The notes: generated by a model not told the origin, from the sequence alone. A stretch of DNA of 64,000 nt from Zoogloea sp. (GCA_016703645.1 JADJBR010000004.1:381501-445500); one strand, 5' to 3'; shown: positions 27,899 through 44,528, counted from the first letter of the stretch. Translations and numbers: made by a program.

Positions 27899-28996
27899 TC
27901 AGTTGTCGGCACCGAGTTTCCTGGCTGCGGTCTGCTGAAGCGAAAGGATCGCCCGGTCGGGCTGCGCATCGGTTAGCCAGTTGCCCAGATGGGTTATCGA
28001 GAGCTGCATGAGGGCATTGATCCAGTCATCGTTCTCGTTCAGGCAGGGAATATAGCCGAAGCGCTCACCACCAGCGTGAAGGAAGGCCTCCCGACACTCC
28101 ATGTTGATTTCCTCAAGGGTTTCGAGACAGTCCGAAACGAAACCCGGACACATCACGTCAACGGAGCGGATGCCCTGCTTCGCCAGGGACTCCAGGCTGG
28201 GTTGGGTGTAGGGCTGGAGCCATTCAGCCTTGCCGAAACGGGACTGAAAGCTGATCATCAGTCGCTCCGGGGGCAGTTTCAGGGCTTCGCCGAGAAGGCG
28301 GGCGGTCTTGTGGCATTCGCAGTGGTAAGGGTCACCCAGATCAAGGGCGCGTCGCGGGATACCATGGAAGCTCAGGACCAGCCTTTCCGCCTGCCCGTGT
28401 CGCTGCCAGTGTGCGCTCACCGCATTGGCCAGTGCCTGGATATATCCCGGGTTGTCGCCAAAGCTCCTGATGAATCTGATCTCTGGCAGATTGCGCCAGT
28501 GGCGCAGGCATTCGGCGACCTCGTCAATGACCGTAGCCGTCGTACTCGCCGAAAACTGCGGGTACAGCGGGACGACGAGGATTCGTGTACAGCCTTGGGT
28601 ACGCATGTCATCCAGTCGGCTCCGGATGGATGGCGCGCCGTAGCGCATGGCCCAACTCACCAACAGATCCCCTTGCCCGGCATTGGTCAGAAAGCCGGCC
28701 AGCAGCTTCGCCTGCTTTTCAGTATGTGCCTTCAGGGGCGAGCCTTCCGCTGTCCACACGCTGGCGTATTTTTTGGCTGATTTTGCGGGGCGGGTGCGCA
28801 GGATGATGCCGTGGAGTATGGGCCACCAGATCAAGCGGGGGATCTCGACGACGCGCGGGTCCGAGAGGAATTGACGCAGGTAAGGGCGTAGGGCATCTGC
28901 CGTCGGCGCAGCGGGGGTGCCGAGGTTGACCAGCAGGATTCCCGTCCTGGGCGGTGTGCCGTGGACGTAAGCTGGCTCTTGCCAGAATCGGGTCAT
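27899..28996 (-). CDS. hemH: Ferrochelatase
   Basis: HemH inserts ferrous iron into protoporphyrin IX, the last step of haem synthesis. The 365 residues include GILLVNLGTPAAPTADAL, the signature LSFHGIPRRALDLGDPY with the catalytic His, and the ECHKTARLL segment. It begins nine bases after the hrcA stop, so the two are probably co-transcribed; this pairing is common in betaproteobacteria. Confidence 0.96.
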   Translation of the reverse strand: MTRFWQEPAYVHGTPPRTGILLVNLGTPAAPTADALRPYLRQFLSDPRVVEIPRLIWWPILHGIILRTRPAKSAKKYASVWTAEGSPLKAHTEKQAKLLAGFLTNAGQGDLLVSWAMRYGAPSIRSRLDDMRTQGCTRILVVPLYPQFSASTTATVIDEVAECLRHWRNLPEIRFIRSFGDNPGYIQALANAVSAHWQRHGQAERLVLSFHGIPRRALDLGDPYHCECHKTARLLGEALKLPPERLMISFQSRFGKAEWLQPYTQPSLESLAKQGIRSVDVMCPGFVSDCLETLEEINMECREAFLHAGGERFGYIPCLNENDDWINALMQLSITHLGNWLTDAQPDRAILSLQQTAARKLGADN

Positions 28997-29005
28997 GGAG
29001 GGCTT

Positions 29006-30037
29006 TCAGGTGTTCTGGCCAGAGAGGGCGCTGGTCAAGAGGCGGGCGGTGATATCGACTATCGGGATCACGCGCTCATATGCCATTCTGGTTGGGCCGA
29101 TGACCCCCACGGATCCGACAACCTGGCCATCAACCTGGTACGGCGCTGTGACAACACTGCAATCGTCCAGCGGGCTGAGCCCGCTCTCGCCGCCAATGAA
29201 GATCTGCACCCCTTTGGCCCGGTTGGAGATGTCGAGTAGCTGCATCAGGCCGGTCTTTTGCTCGAACAACTTGAATAGTTCGCGCAGTCGCGCCATGTTC
29301 GAGGACAGATCTTCCGCATCCAGAAGATTGGTCTCCCCAGAGATGACATAGGTGCTTTGCGTATCCTCGAGCGCCGCGCTGCCGGCTTCGACCGCCGCAG
29401 TCATGAGTTCGGTCATGTCGGAGCGAAGCTGCTTCAGTTCGTCCTGGATCCGGGAACGGATCTCGGGAAAGGCGAGCCCGGCAAAGTGCTGATTCAGATA
29501 AGTGGCCGCATTTGACAATTCGGATGACGAGTAGGGGCGCTTGGTGAACAGAATCCGGTTCTGCACATCTCCGGTCGTTGTGACAAGGATGAGCAGGACA
29601 CGGGTATCGGACAGGCTGACGAACTCGATTTGGCGGATCTTGATCGCATCCTTCTTGGGAGAAATGACGACCCCTGCAAAGTGGGTCAGGCCGGAGAGCA
29701 TCTGTGATGCCGCGCTGATGACTCGTTGCGGCTCTCCGGGCTGGATGTGACCCTTGATCTCCTGGAGCTGACCGATGCCGAGGGGCTGCACCGTGAGCAG
29801 GCTGTCCACGAAGAAACGATAGCCGCGTGCAGTCGGAATCCGACCCGCCGAGGTGTGGGGGCTGGAAATGAAGCCCAGTTCCTCGAGGTCAGACATGACG
29901 TTGCGCACGGTTGCCGGCGAAAGCTTGAGCCCGGAATGGCGAGACAGTGCCCGAGAGCCCACAGGTTGCCCTTCGGTGATGTAGTGCTCTACAAGTGTCT
30001 TGAGCAGGACTTGAGAGCGTAGATCGAGGCTGGTCAT
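29006..30037 (-). CDS. hrcA: Heat-inducible transcription repressor HrcA
   Basis: HrcA represses heat-shock genes by binding the CIRCE element (TTAGCACTC-N9-GAGTGCTAA). The 343 residues have an N-terminal winged helix ([35 protein letters not shown]) and the C-terminal GAF-like and dimerisation regions ([19 protein letters not shown]). ATG 30037 was chosen because [19 protein letters not shown] is the normal start. I found no CIRCE in the window, including before grpE, dnaK and dnaJ, so its targets (for example groESL) must lie elsewhere. Confidence 0.96.
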   Translation of the reverse strand: MTSLDLRSQVLLKTLVEHYITEGQPVGSRALSRHSGLKLSPATVRNVMSDLEELGFISSPHTSAGRIPTARGYRFFVDSLLTVQPLGIGQLQEIKGHIQPGEPQRVISAASQMLSGLTHFAGVVISPKKDAIKIRQIEFVSLSDTRVLLILVTTTGDVQNRILFTKRPYSSSELSNAATYLNQHFAGLAFPEIRSRIQDELKQLRSDMTELMTAAVEAGSAALEDTQSTYVISGETNLLDAEDLSSNMARLRELFKLFEQKTGLMQLLDISNRAKGVQIFIGGESGLSPLDDCSVVTAPYQVDGQVVGSVGVIGPTRMAYERVIPIVDITARLLTSALSGQNT

Positions 30038-30169
30038 GGTGTTGGGCTCGTTGAGACGCCCCAATTCTAAGGAAGGGCGAAGGCCGTGAGAAGCGCCGGT
30101 TGTATGTGGACTGCGTGTTTTGCGGCGGCAGACTGCGGCACCGAGGAAGAATGTGGTTTAATCAAATCC

Positions 30170-31054
30170 ATGACCTGCGAGTTCAAGACAATAGCGCTGA
30201 TAGGCAAGTATCAGAGCCCTGAAGTGGCGGAGGCTGTCTTCCGCCTTGCTTGTTATTTGAGAAGCCTCGGACTCGGTGTTCTGATTGAACAGGGTACCGC
30301 AAGTTCCACCGGCCTGACGGCCGGTTTCTCTGTGGCGAGCTACGAAGAGATCGGCGGCCGGGCTGATCTGGCCGTTGTTCTCGGAGGCGACGGGTCTCTG
30401 CTCAATAGTGCCTGCCGCTTGGCGGAATACAACGTGCCACTGGTTGGCGTCAATCAGGGGCGGCTGGGCTTTCTGACTGACATCTCTCGCGAGGTTGCGC
30501 TGGAGAAAGTGGGGGAGATACTTGAAGGGCGCTTCACCGAGGAAAGCCGGGTACTGCTGGATGCGGAGGTGGTGCGCAGTGGCAGGCGGGTGTTCCATAC
30601 GGTGGCCTTGAACGACGTCGTTGTGAACAAGGGTGATCTGGGGAGGATGATTGAGTTTGATCTGCGCATTGACGGGGAGTTCGTCTATACCCAACGTTCT
30701 GATGGCATGATCATTTCGACCCCCACGGGTTCAACGGCCTATGCACTTTCGGCAAATGGGCCGATCCTTCATCCAAGCGTCGATGGAATCGCCTTGGTGC
30801 CCATGTGCCCCCACACGCTGACGGCCCGCCCGATTACCTTGCCCGACCGTTGCCAGATCGAGATTGTCCTTCTCCCGCCCCACGATTCAAGAGTCCATTT
30901 TGATGGGCAGACCCGTTACGATACGCGTGCCGGTGACTGTGTCCGCATCACCCGGTCGCCCCACAGGGTGCGTTTGTTGCATCCGGTTGGCTACAGCTAT
31001 TTCGCGATGCTGCGGGAGAAGCTGCACTGGAGCTCAACGCCCCGTCATAGCTGA
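30170..31054 (+). CDS. nadK: NAD kinase
   Basis: NadK phosphorylates NAD to NADP. The 294 residues have the catalytic GGDGS motif (VVLGGDGSLLNSA), the VNQGRLGFLTD segment and the STPTGSTAYALSANGPILHP region. ATG 30170 was chosen because it starts MTCEFKTIALIGKYQSPEV, the family start; upstream codons look non-coding. It is divergent from hrcA and followed by recN, a common proteobacterial pair. Confidence 0.96.
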   Translation: MTCEFKTIALIGKYQSPEVAEAVFRLACYLRSLGLGVLIEQGTASSTGLTAGFSVASYEEIGGRADLAVVLGGDGSLLNSACRLAEYNVPLVGVNQGRLGFLTDISREVALEKVGEILEGRFTEESRVLLDAEVVRSGRRVFHTVALNDVVVNKGDLGRMIEFDLRIDGEFVYTQRSDGMIISTPTGSTAYALSANGPILHPSVDGIALVPMCPHTLTARPITLPDRCQIEIVLLPPHDSRVHFDGQTRYDTRAGDCVRITRSPHRVRLLHPVGYSYFAMLREKLHWSSTPRHS

Positions 31055-31083
31055 TTTTTTGCCCTTTCCCGCTTTTTCTCCCC

Positions 31084-32745
31084 ATGCTGCGCCACCTCAC
31101 CATCCGTGATTTCGTGATTGTCGACCACCTCGAGCTGGACTTCGGTGCGGGTTTTGGGGCGCTCACCGGTGAAACCGGCGCGGGCAAGTCCATTCTCCTT
31201 GACGCTCTCGGGCTTGCCTTGGGGGGCAAGGCGGAGTCAGGCGTCATCCGTACCGGAAGTGCACGGGCCGAGATAGTTGCCGAATTCGATGTTCCGGCCG
31301 ATGGGCCCCTGCGAAACTGGCTGGTCGAGCAGGCGCTTGGCGGAGAGGATGAAGTCATACTCCTGCGCCGGGTGCTCGAAAGCAGTGGTCGATCCAAGGC
31401 GTGGCTCAATGGCACGCCGGTGGTCTTGAGCCAGCTACGCATGGCCGGCGATTTGTTGGCAGATATCCATGGTCAGCACGCCCACCATGCGCTTCTGCGT
31501 GGCGATGCCCAGCTTGCGCTGCTGGATGCGCACGGAGGTCTGCAGTGCCTTGCTCGGGAGGTTTTCGAGCGCTACCGAGACTGGTCTGCCTTGCGCCGTG
31601 CGCGAGCGCTGGCGGAAGAGGATGCGTCCTCCTCCGCGCGAGAGCGAGAGTTGCTCGGCTGGCAGGTAGGTGAGCTCAGCGATCTGGCTTTCGATCTCGA
31701 CGATTGGCGCGCCTTGAATCAGGAGCAAGCCCGCCTTGCCCACGCGGCCAGTCTTATCGAAGGTGGGACGGAAGTCGTGGAAGGGCTTGCCGATGGTGAG
31801 TATGCAGTGGTGCCTCAGCTCGATCGCCTGTTGGGTCGGGTGGCGGAGATGGCTTCACACGATAGGCAGCTAGCCGATGTGCAGGAGCTGCTGGGCAGCG
31901 CCAGCATTCAGCTGGATGAGGCCGTTCATGCGATGCGTCGATACCGGGATCGGCTTGATCTGGACCCCGAGCGTCTCGGAGAGATTGATCAACGTATCCA
32001 GGCCATTACCGGAATGGCTCGCAAGTATCGGGTTGCTCCGGAAGATTTGCCCGATGTTTTGACCGAGAGCGTGAGCCGCCTGGAGCGCCTCACGCGGCAG
32101 TCAGATCCGGCCGCATTGGCCCGAGACGAAGCGCTGGCCAGGGAGGCGTTCATGCAACCGGCTGTCGCGCTGTCGGAGGCGCGCCGCAAGGTCGCCGCCG
32201 AGCTTTCGTCGGCGGTGACGGAGGCCATGCAGTCTCTGGCCATGTCGGGGGCCTGCTTCGAAATTGCCCTCAAGCCGGTGGAGGAGGGCGCTGCAAGTGG
32301 TTTGGAAGCGGTTGAATTCCTGGTAACCGCAAATGCCAGTCAGCCCTTGCGCTCGATGTCCAAGGTGGCTTCGGGCGGCGAGCTTTCCCGCATCGGGTTG
32401 GCCATTCAGGTCATCACCAGCCGTAGCGTGGCAACGCCGACATTGATATTTGATGAAGTGGATGTGGGGATTGGGGGGCGGGTGGCCGAGATCGTCGGCC
32501 GCTTGTTGCGTCAGTTGGGTGTTGATCGTCAGGTTCTCTGTGTCACCCATCTCCCCCAGGTGGCAGCCCAGGCTGACTGGCAATGGACGATTTCCAAGGA
32601 AACCCGGGAGGGCGAAACCCTTTCCCGGGTGCGGCTGCTGGATGCGTCCGGCCGCATCGAAGAGATTGCTCGCATGCTGGGCGGGGTCAACATCACCGAT
32701 ACGACCCGCCGCCATGCGGCAGAAATGCTCTCCCTGGAGTCCTAG
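31084..32745 (+). CDS. recN: DNA repair protein RecN
   Basis: RecN is an SMC-like ATPase acting in double-strand break repair. The 553 residues show Walker A GETGAGKSILLDAL, the ABC signature KVASGGELSRIGLA, and Walker B PTLIFDEVDVGIGG, flanking a central coiled coil. The stop codon overlaps that of the converging downstream gene by three bases within CTAG. Confidence 0.97.
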   Translation: MLRHLTIRDFVIVDHLELDFGAGFGALTGETGAGKSILLDALGLALGGKAESGVIRTGSARAEIVAEFDVPADGPLRNWLVEQALGGEDEVILLRRVLESSGRSKAWLNGTPVVLSQLRMAGDLLADIHGQHAHHALLRGDAQLALLDAHGGLQCLAREVFERYRDWSALRRARALAEEDASSSARERELLGWQVGELSDLAFDLDDWRALNQEQARLAHAASLIEGGTEVVEGLADGEYAVVPQLDRLLGRVAEMASHDRQLADVQELLGSASIQLDEAVHAMRRYRDRLDLDPERLGEIDQRIQAITGMARKYRVAPEDLPDVLTESVSRLERLTRQSDPAALARDEALAREAFMQPAVALSEARRKVAAELSSAVTEAMQSLAMSGACFEIALKPVEEGAASGLEAVEFLVTANASQPLRSMSKVASGGELSRIGLAIQVITSRSVATPTLIFDEVDVGIGGRVAEIVGRLLRQLGVDRQVLCVTHLPQVAAQADWQWTISKETREGETLSRVRLLDASGRIEEIARMLGGVNITDTTRRHAAEMLSLES

Positions 32746-33320
32746 AGGCCGAGGCTGCCAGCAGCGGCCAGGGTGACAAGGCCGGTGAGCACGAACACGC
32801 CAGCAGCAATCCAGCGGATTTTCTCCAGGGGGAGGCGCTTCGCAAGTCCTTCGCCCAGAAGTACCGCAGGCGCGTTGGCGATCATCATGCCGGCAGTGGT
32901 GCCGATGACAACCCATGCGAGGGAGTCGAAACGTGCCGCCAGGGCTACGGTGGCGAGCTGGGTCTTGTCCCCCATTTCAGCGACGAAGAACGCGATGGTG
33001 GTGGTCACAAAGACGCCCGCAGGATGAGGCTCCGAGGGCGCTTCATCATCGTCCAGGGTGTCGGGCTTCAGTGTCCAGATTCCGAAGGCAATAAACACCA
33101 GGGCAATGATCCAAGGCAGCCAGCTAGAGGGGATGACGTCAGCCACCCAAGCACCCACCGATCCGGCAAGCGCGTGATTGAGCAGTGTGGCAACGAAGAT
33201 CCCTGCGATGATGGCCCAGGGCTTGCGCAGCCGCGCAGCCAGAACGAAGGACAGGAGTTGGGTCTTGTCGCCGATTTCAGCCAGGGCGACGAGGGCTGCA
33301 GAGGTCAGGAATGCTTCCAC
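32742..33320 (-). CDS. TMEM165/GDT1 (UPF0016) family cation transporter
   Basis: Family members export Mn2+ or exchange Ca2+/Mn2+ for protons. The 192 residues have six predicted membrane segments and the two signature motifs: ALAEIGDKTQLLSF and FVAEMGDKTQLATV. I chose GTG 33320, because a longer frame would lie inside fur and its extra residues are not family-like. No good ribosome site is seen. It follows fur by 31 bases on the same strand, which suggests a metal-linked role, most likely manganese efflux by analogy with bacterial relatives. Confidence 0.85.
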   Translation of the reverse strand: MEAFLTSAALVALAEIGDKTQLLSFVLAARLRKPWAIIAGIFVATLLNHALAGSVGAWVADVIPSSWLPWIIALVFIAFGIWTLKPDTLDDDEAPSEPHPAGVFVTTTIAFFVAEMGDKTQLATVALAARFDSLAWVVIGTTAGMMIANAPAVLLGEGLAKRLPLEKIRWIAAGVFVLTGLVTLAAAGSLGL

Positions 33321-33351
33321 GGAATCTGGCGGGGCCCGCCGCTGTTGGGTT

Positions 33352-33789
33352 TCAGGTGTTGCCGGACTTGTTGGGGCAGGCGGATTTTTGACAATCGGCG
33401 TAGAGGTAGAGGGCGTGCTCCTTGACAGCAAAGCCCCGCTCGGCGGCGATTCGGTTCTGTCGTTCTTCTATCTCGGGATCGAAGAACTCTTCCACCTTGC
33501 CACACTGAATGCACACCAGGTGGTCGTGGTGGCGACCTTCGTTGAGTTCGAAAACCGCCTTGCCTGATTCAAAGTAGTGGCGTTCGAGAAGTCCGGCCTG
33601 TTCGAATTGGGTGAGAACGCGATAGACCGTGGCCAGACCGATATCCATGTCCTCGCCGATCAGCAGGCGGTAAACGTCTTCGGCCGTAAGGTGACGATTT
33701 TCGGCCTTTTGGAACAGATCCAGGATCTTGAGGCGCGGGAAGGTTGCCTTGAGGCCGATGCTTTTGAGGTTCTGAGAATTATTGGACAT
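33352..33789 (-). CDS. fur: Ferric uptake regulator Fur
   Basis: Fur represses iron-uptake genes when bound to Fe2+. The 145 residues have the winged helix ([31 protein letters not shown]), the metal site [16 protein letters not shown], and the C-terminal cysteines ([10 protein letters not shown]). ATG 33789 fits the usual start. It diverges from bamE across 121 bases, the standard betaproteobacterial arrangement. Confidence 0.96.
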   Translation of the reverse strand: MSNNSQNLKSIGLKATFPRLKILDLFQKAENRHLTAEDVYRLLIGEDMDIGLATVYRVLTQFEQAGLLERHYFESGKAVFELNEGRHHDHLVCIQCGKVEEFFDPEIEERQNRIAAERGFAVKEHALYLYADCQKSACPNKSGNT

Positions 33790-33812
33790 GGGGGCCCCGG
33801 AGAACTGAAGAG

Positions 33813-33834
33813 GCCGGCCAGAAGCCCGGCCGGC
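33813..33834 (-). repeat. GC-rich inverted repeat in the fur/bamE intergenic region
   Basis: GCCGGCC (33813-33819) and GGCCGGC (33828-33834) form a 7-bp stem with an 8-base loop, about 24 bases before the fur start codon. It could fold in the fur leader mRNA. It does not resemble a Fur box. Confidence 0.55.
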
Positions 33835-33910
33835 ACCGTATGATATAGTTTCCGACCTTTGTTGAGAATGCGGCTCTCCAGCCGTTGCTCGCGCCGCTTC
33901 CCTAGACGCC

Positions 33911-35118
<1,208 letters not shown>

Positions 35119-35245
35119 GCGGCCGGGCTCAAGCGGCTCAAGATGGGGGGGGCGGTGCCGTTATTGGCAGTGTTCCCGAGGGGGGCGTGTCAGCCAGTCT
35201 GATGCGCCTTCTTTCTTGTGATTTCGCGATCTACTGGCGGCCCCC

Positions 35246-37846
<2,601 letters not shown>

Positions 37847-37883
37847 TTTTGTCAGCGCCCTGTCAGTTTTCCTACAGTCGGAT

Positions 37884-37912
37884 TTGCCCGAAATCGCGTC
37901 CCGGGCTATAAT
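37884..37912 (+). promoter_or_regulatory. Sigma-70 promoter of carAB
   Basis: -35 TTGCCC (37884-37889), 17-base spacer, -10 TATAAT (37907-37912). The -10 is perfect. Transcription should begin near 37919. Confidence 0.8.
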
Positions 37913-37927
37913 TAGAAAGTTTCTCAG

Positions 37928-37959
37928 CGGGATGGCCAGTCAAGGCTGATCCCGTTTTT
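37928..37959 (+). terminator. Terminator-like hairpin in the carA leader (possible attenuator)
   Basis: CGGGAT (37928-37933) pairs with ATCCCG (37949-37954), with an inner GCC/GGC stem, followed by TTTTT (37955-37959). It lies between the carA promoter and carA itself, only about ten bases after the predicted start of transcription. A five-codon reading frame (ATG GCC AGT CAA GGC TGA, 37932-37949) lies entirely within the hairpin. Premature termination controlled by pyrimidine or arginine state is plausible. Confidence 0.65.
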
Positions 37960-38018
37960 CATGTGTAGCCTGGCTGCCCATGTCTGTCGTCCAATCTCAA
38001 GATTTCGAGGAGTTCACC

Positions 38019-39161
38019 GTGTCAGCTTTCCCGCCCGCCATTCTTGCTCTTGCCGACGGGACGGTGTTTTACGGTAAAGGCATTGGGGCAGTGGGTATGA
38101 CAACCGGCGAGGTAGTTTTCAATACTTCCATGTCCGGTTATCAGGAAATTCTCACCGACCCCAGCTACTGTCGTCAGATCGTTACGCTTACCTATCCTCA
38201 TGTAGGTAATACCGGTGTGAACCGGGAAGACTGTGAGGCTGACAAGGTCTACGCCGCGGGTCTGGTGATTCGCGACCTGCCCATGCTGGCGTCCAACTGG
38301 CGCTGTGAGCAGTCACTGGATGCCTATCTAAAATCCGAGAACATCGTCGCCATCGCAGGGATCGATACCCGCAAGCTGACTCGTATCCTCCGTGAAAAGG
38401 GTGCCCAGAGCGGCTGCATTGTCACGGCATCGACTAGTGCTGAGCTCAACGTGGACGCGGCACTCGTTCAGGCTCGCGCCTTCCCCGGGCTTGCCGGCAT
38501 GGATCTGGCCAAAGTGGTTTCCGCAACCGCTTCATATCCGTGGAATGAGGGCGAGTGGGACCTTGAGAAGGGGTATGTTTCTCAGGAAAGTCCCCGCTTC
38601 CATGTCGTAGCCTTTGATTATGGCGTGAAGCGCAACATCCTGCGCATGCTGGCCCAGCGTGGTTGTCGTCTTACGGTAGTCCCGGCCCAGACCTCTGCAG
38701 CGGAGGTCCTTGCCCTCAATCCGGACGGCGTGTTCCTTTCCAATGGTCCTGGTGATCCCGAGCCGTGTGACTACGCTATCGAGGCAATCCGTGAGGTACT
38801 TGCCAAAGGGGTGCCGACCTTCGGTATTTGCCTTGGTCATCAACTCCTTGCCCTGGCGTCCGGTGCGAAGACCATGAAGATGAAGTTCGGGCATCATGGT
38901 GCCAATCACCCGGTCAAGGATCTCGATTCCGGCCAGGTCCTGATCACCAGCCAGAATCATGGTTTTGCCGTGGATGCCGCAACGCTGCCAGCCAACCTCA
39001 GGGCAACCCATGTGTCGCTCTTCGATGGCAGTCTGCAAGGCCTTGCCCGTACCGATGTCCCGGCGTTTTGTTTTCAGGGCCACCCTGAGGCAAGCCCTGG
39101 TCCTCACGATGTGGCCTACCTGTTTGATCGATTCATTTCGCTGATGGAGGCGAGGGGCTGA
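38019..39161 (+). CDS. carA: Carbamoyl-phosphate synthase small chain
   Basis: CarA is the glutaminase subunit that supplies ammonia to CarB, for arginine and pyrimidine synthesis. The class I amidotransferase triad is visible: Cys in [12 protein letters not shown], His and Glu in [16 protein letters not shown] 38019 is preferred because GAGGAG lies about six bases upstream and the family start ([17 protein letters not shown]) follows; ATG 37980 in the same frame adds 13 residues and has no ribosome site. The length with GTG is 380. Confidence 0.95.
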   Translation: MSAFPPAILALADGTVFYGKGIGAVGMTTGEVVFNTSMSGYQEILTDPSYCRQIVTLTYPHVGNTGVNREDCEADKVYAAGLVIRDLPMLASNWRCEQSLDAYLKSENIVAIAGIDTRKLTRILREKGAQSGCIVTASTSAELNVDAALVQARAFPGLAGMDLAKVVSATASYPWNEGEWDLEKGYVSQESPRFHVVAFDYGVKRNILRMLAQRGCRLTVVPAQTSAAEVLALNPDGVFLSNGPGDPEPCDYAIEAIREVLAKGVPTFGICLGHQLLALASGAKTMKMKFGHHGANHPVKDLDSGQVLITSQNHGFAVDAATLPANLRATHVSLFDGSLQGLARTDVPAFCFQGHPEASPGPHDVAYLFDRFISLMEARG

Positions 39162-39232
39162 AGCCGATAGCTGTGAGGGCTCCCTTGGTGGCGCCACCCC
39201 TGAACCGTCAGCTTTCCAGTCTCTGAAGAACC

Positions 39233-42453
<3,221 letters not shown>

Positions 42454-42457
<4 letters not shown>

Positions 42458-42930
42458 GCAAGGTTCCACTTACCGTAGCAGGTGCGGAAAAGTTGAAGCA
42501 GGAGCTGCATCGGCTGAAGACTGTTGAACGTCCGAATGTCATCGCGGCGATTGCCGAGGCGCGCTCCCACGGCGATCTTTCCGAGAACGCCGAATACGAT
42601 GCGGCCAAAGAGCGTCAGGGCTTCATCGAAGGGCGTATCCGGGAAGTGGAAAGCAAGCTTTCCAATGGCCAGATCATAGATCCTAAATTGCTGGATGCCG
42701 ATGGCCGCTGCGTCTTCGGTGCTACCGTTGAACTAGAGGATCTTGATACCGGTGATACCGTCACCTACCAGATCGTTGGCGACGATGAGGCTGATATCAA
42801 AGAGGGGAAGATTGCAATCAGTTCCCCGATTGCGCGTGCACTCATCGGAAAGTTCGCTGGCGATGTCGCTGAGGTTCAGGCACCCGGTGGTGTACGTGAG
42901 CTGGAATTGATCGACGTCCGATACATCTGA
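42454..42930 (+). CDS. greA: Transcription elongation factor GreA
   Basis: GreA rescues backtracked RNA polymerase by stimulating RNA cleavage. The 158 residues have the N-terminal coiled coil with its acidic tip ([19 protein letters not shown]) and the FKBP-like C-terminal domain ([16 protein letters not shown]). The carB-greA overlap suggests coupled translation; carAB-greA is a common proteobacterial order. Confidence 0.97.
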
Positions 42931-42941
42931 AACCTCGACCG

Positions 42942-43403
42942 ATGCAGCGATTCGCCGAACATGTCTACAGTGTGACCATCAGTCTCTGGGTGGGCGCGCT
43001 GTGGGCGATCGGCTACTTGGCGGCACCGGTACTTTTCGCCATGCTTGACGACAGGGCCATGGCGGGCCGGGTGGCTGGCGTGATGTTCAGTTACGTCGGG
43101 TGGTTGGGGATGGCCGTGTCGGCCTATCTGCTGGTCTTCCTCGCCTTGAGAAAGAACGGTGCGGCGTTCAGGTGCAGTGTGTTCTGGCTGGTGCTGTTGA
43201 TGCTCTCCTTGACGATGGCTGGGCAGTTCGGAATTCAGCCCATACTTGCCCAGTTGAAGGCCGACTCTCTGCCGCGTGAAGTCATGGAAAGCGCCATGCG
43301 GGACCGTTTCATGGTCTGGCACGGCGTTTCCAGCATTGTTTATCTGATCGAGAGCTTGCTGGGCCTTCTGCTTGTGGCCCTGCAAGGTCGCGGTTTGCGC
43401 TGA
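42942..43403 (+). CDS. DUF4149 family membrane protein
   Basis: The 153 residues have four predicted membrane segments. The start FAEHVYSVTISLWVGALWAIGYLAAPVLF and the later segment MRDRFMVWHGVSSIVYLIESLLG match the DUF4149 pattern. The function is unknown. It lies 11 bases after greA, as in other betaproteobacteria, and converges with yhbY. Confidence 0.82.
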   Translation: MQRFAEHVYSVTISLWVGALWAIGYLAAPVLFAMLDDRAMAGRVAGVMFSYVGWLGMAVSAYLLVFLALRKNGAAFRCSVFWLVLLMLSLTMAGQFGIQPILAQLKADSLPREVMESAMRDRFMVWHGVSSIVYLIESLLGLLLVALQGRGLR

Positions 43404-43416
43404 GCGCCCTCTGCTC

Positions 43417-43869
43417 TCAGCTGCCCGATCCCCGGGGGGAGGGCTTGGAAGGAGCCGGAAACCAGCGTGGTTTCTTGGCCGCGGATGTTCCGTTCAGGGA
43501 GGCGATGCCGCGACGTGCAGACAGAGCCTTGGCAGACTTGGCCTTGGCAGGAGCAGGTTTCGGCCTGTCTGACGGGGCGCGGGCGCCTTCTTCAATCTGC
43601 ATCTTTCCCCGCCATACGACCAGTGTCTTGCCGATGTGCTGAACCGAGGCAGCACCGAGCTGGCTGCAAACGGTGTTCAGGATGGCGTCGCGCTGGGATC
43701 GATCTTCGCCATAGACCCGTATTTTGATCAGCTCGTGGGCCTGAAGTGCGTTGTCGATCTCCTTAAGCACGGCAGGCGTCAGACCATTGCCGGCGACACT
43801 CACCACGGGGTGCAGGTGGTGGGCTTGCGCGCGAAAGGCTCGCCGCTGTGCGGGCGTGAGTTCAGTCAT
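43417..43869 (-). CDS. yhbY: YhbY family RNA-binding (CRM domain) protein with long basic tail
   Basis: YhbY associates with the pre-50S ribosomal subunit. The CRM domain (about residues 1-97) has [38 protein letters not shown] and the end IGKTLVVWR. About 50 extra residues follow, rich in Ala, Lys, Pro and Ser ([18 protein letters not shown]), which E. coli YhbY lacks. ATG 43869 is preferred; ATG 43881 adds four residues. It diverges from rlmE across 38 bases. Confidence 0.9.
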   Translation of the reverse strand: MTELTPAQRRAFRAQAHHLHPVVSVAGNGLTPAVLKEIDNALQAHELIKIRVYGEDRSQRDAILNTVCSQLGAASVQHIGKTLVVWRGKMQIEEGARAPSDRPKPAPAKAKSAKALSARRGIASLNGTSAAKKPRWFPAPSKPSPRGSGS

Positions 43870-43907
43870 ATTCCAACCCATTGAAAAAAGGGCATAATTG
43901 TACCGCG

Positions 43908-44528
43908 ATGAAGCGCACCAAGACCAGCAAATCCTGGATGACGGAACACGTCAACGATCCCTATGTGCAGCGTGCAAAGGCAGATGGCCTGCGTGCAAGG
44001 GCTGCGTACAAGCTCATGGAGATGGATGACAAGGATCGGCTGATCCGGCCGGGAATGATCGTGGTCGATCTTGGCGCAGCCCCGGGCTCCTGGAGTCAGG
44101 TCGCCGCATCCCGCGTTGGTGCGGGTGGTCGTGTGTTTGCCCTCGATCTACTCCCCATGGAGCCCATCAGGGGTGTTGAGTTCATGCAGGGGGATTTTCA
44201 CGATGAGGGCTTTGTTGCCGAGTTTGAATCGTTACTCGGCGACAGGTGCGTCGACCTTGTCATGTCCGATATTGCTCCGAATATTTCCGGTATCCCGTCC
44301 AGCGATCAGGCGCGTTCAATCTACCTGGCAGAACTGGCGCTTGATTTCGCCCGCCAGCACCTTTCTCCGGTAGGTAAGTTCGTTGTCAAGGTGTTCCAGG
44401 GGCAAGGTTTTGATGAGTTTCGCAAAACCATGGATGGCGCCTTCAAATCCGTCGTCGTCCGCAAGCCACAGGCATCAAGGGGGCGAAGTGCCGAGGTGTA
44501 TCTGCTCGGCGTCGGTCTGCGCGGATAG
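43908..44528 (+). CDS. rlmE: 23S rRNA 2'-O-methyltransferase RlmE (FtsJ)
   Basis: RlmE methylates U2552 of 23S rRNA in the assembled 50S subunit. The 206 residues have the SAM loop [15 protein letters not shown], the catalytic Asp in [11 protein letters not shown], and the Lys in [13 protein letters not shown] 43908 is preferred over TTG 43881. It is followed by ftsH, the classical ftsJ-ftsH order. Confidence 0.96.
   Translation: MKRTKTSKSWMTEHVNDPYVQRAKADGLRARAAYKLMEMDDKDRLIRPGMIVVDLGAAPGSWSQVAASRVGAGGRVFALDLLPMEPIRGVEFMQGDFHDEGFVAEFESLLGDRCVDLVMSDIAPNISGIPSSDQARSIYLAELALDFARQHLSPVGKFVVKVFQGQGFDEFRKTMDGAFKSVVVRKPQASRGRSAEVYLLGVGLRG

Noticed and set aside
29006..30169. CIRCE operator near hrcA
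   Set aside because: No sequence close to TTAGCACTC-N9-GAGTGCTAA was found on either strand.
33790..33910. Fur box between fur and bamE
   Set aside because: The AT-rich stretch around 33839-33850 does not match the 19-bp Fur consensus; only a GC-rich hairpin is clear.
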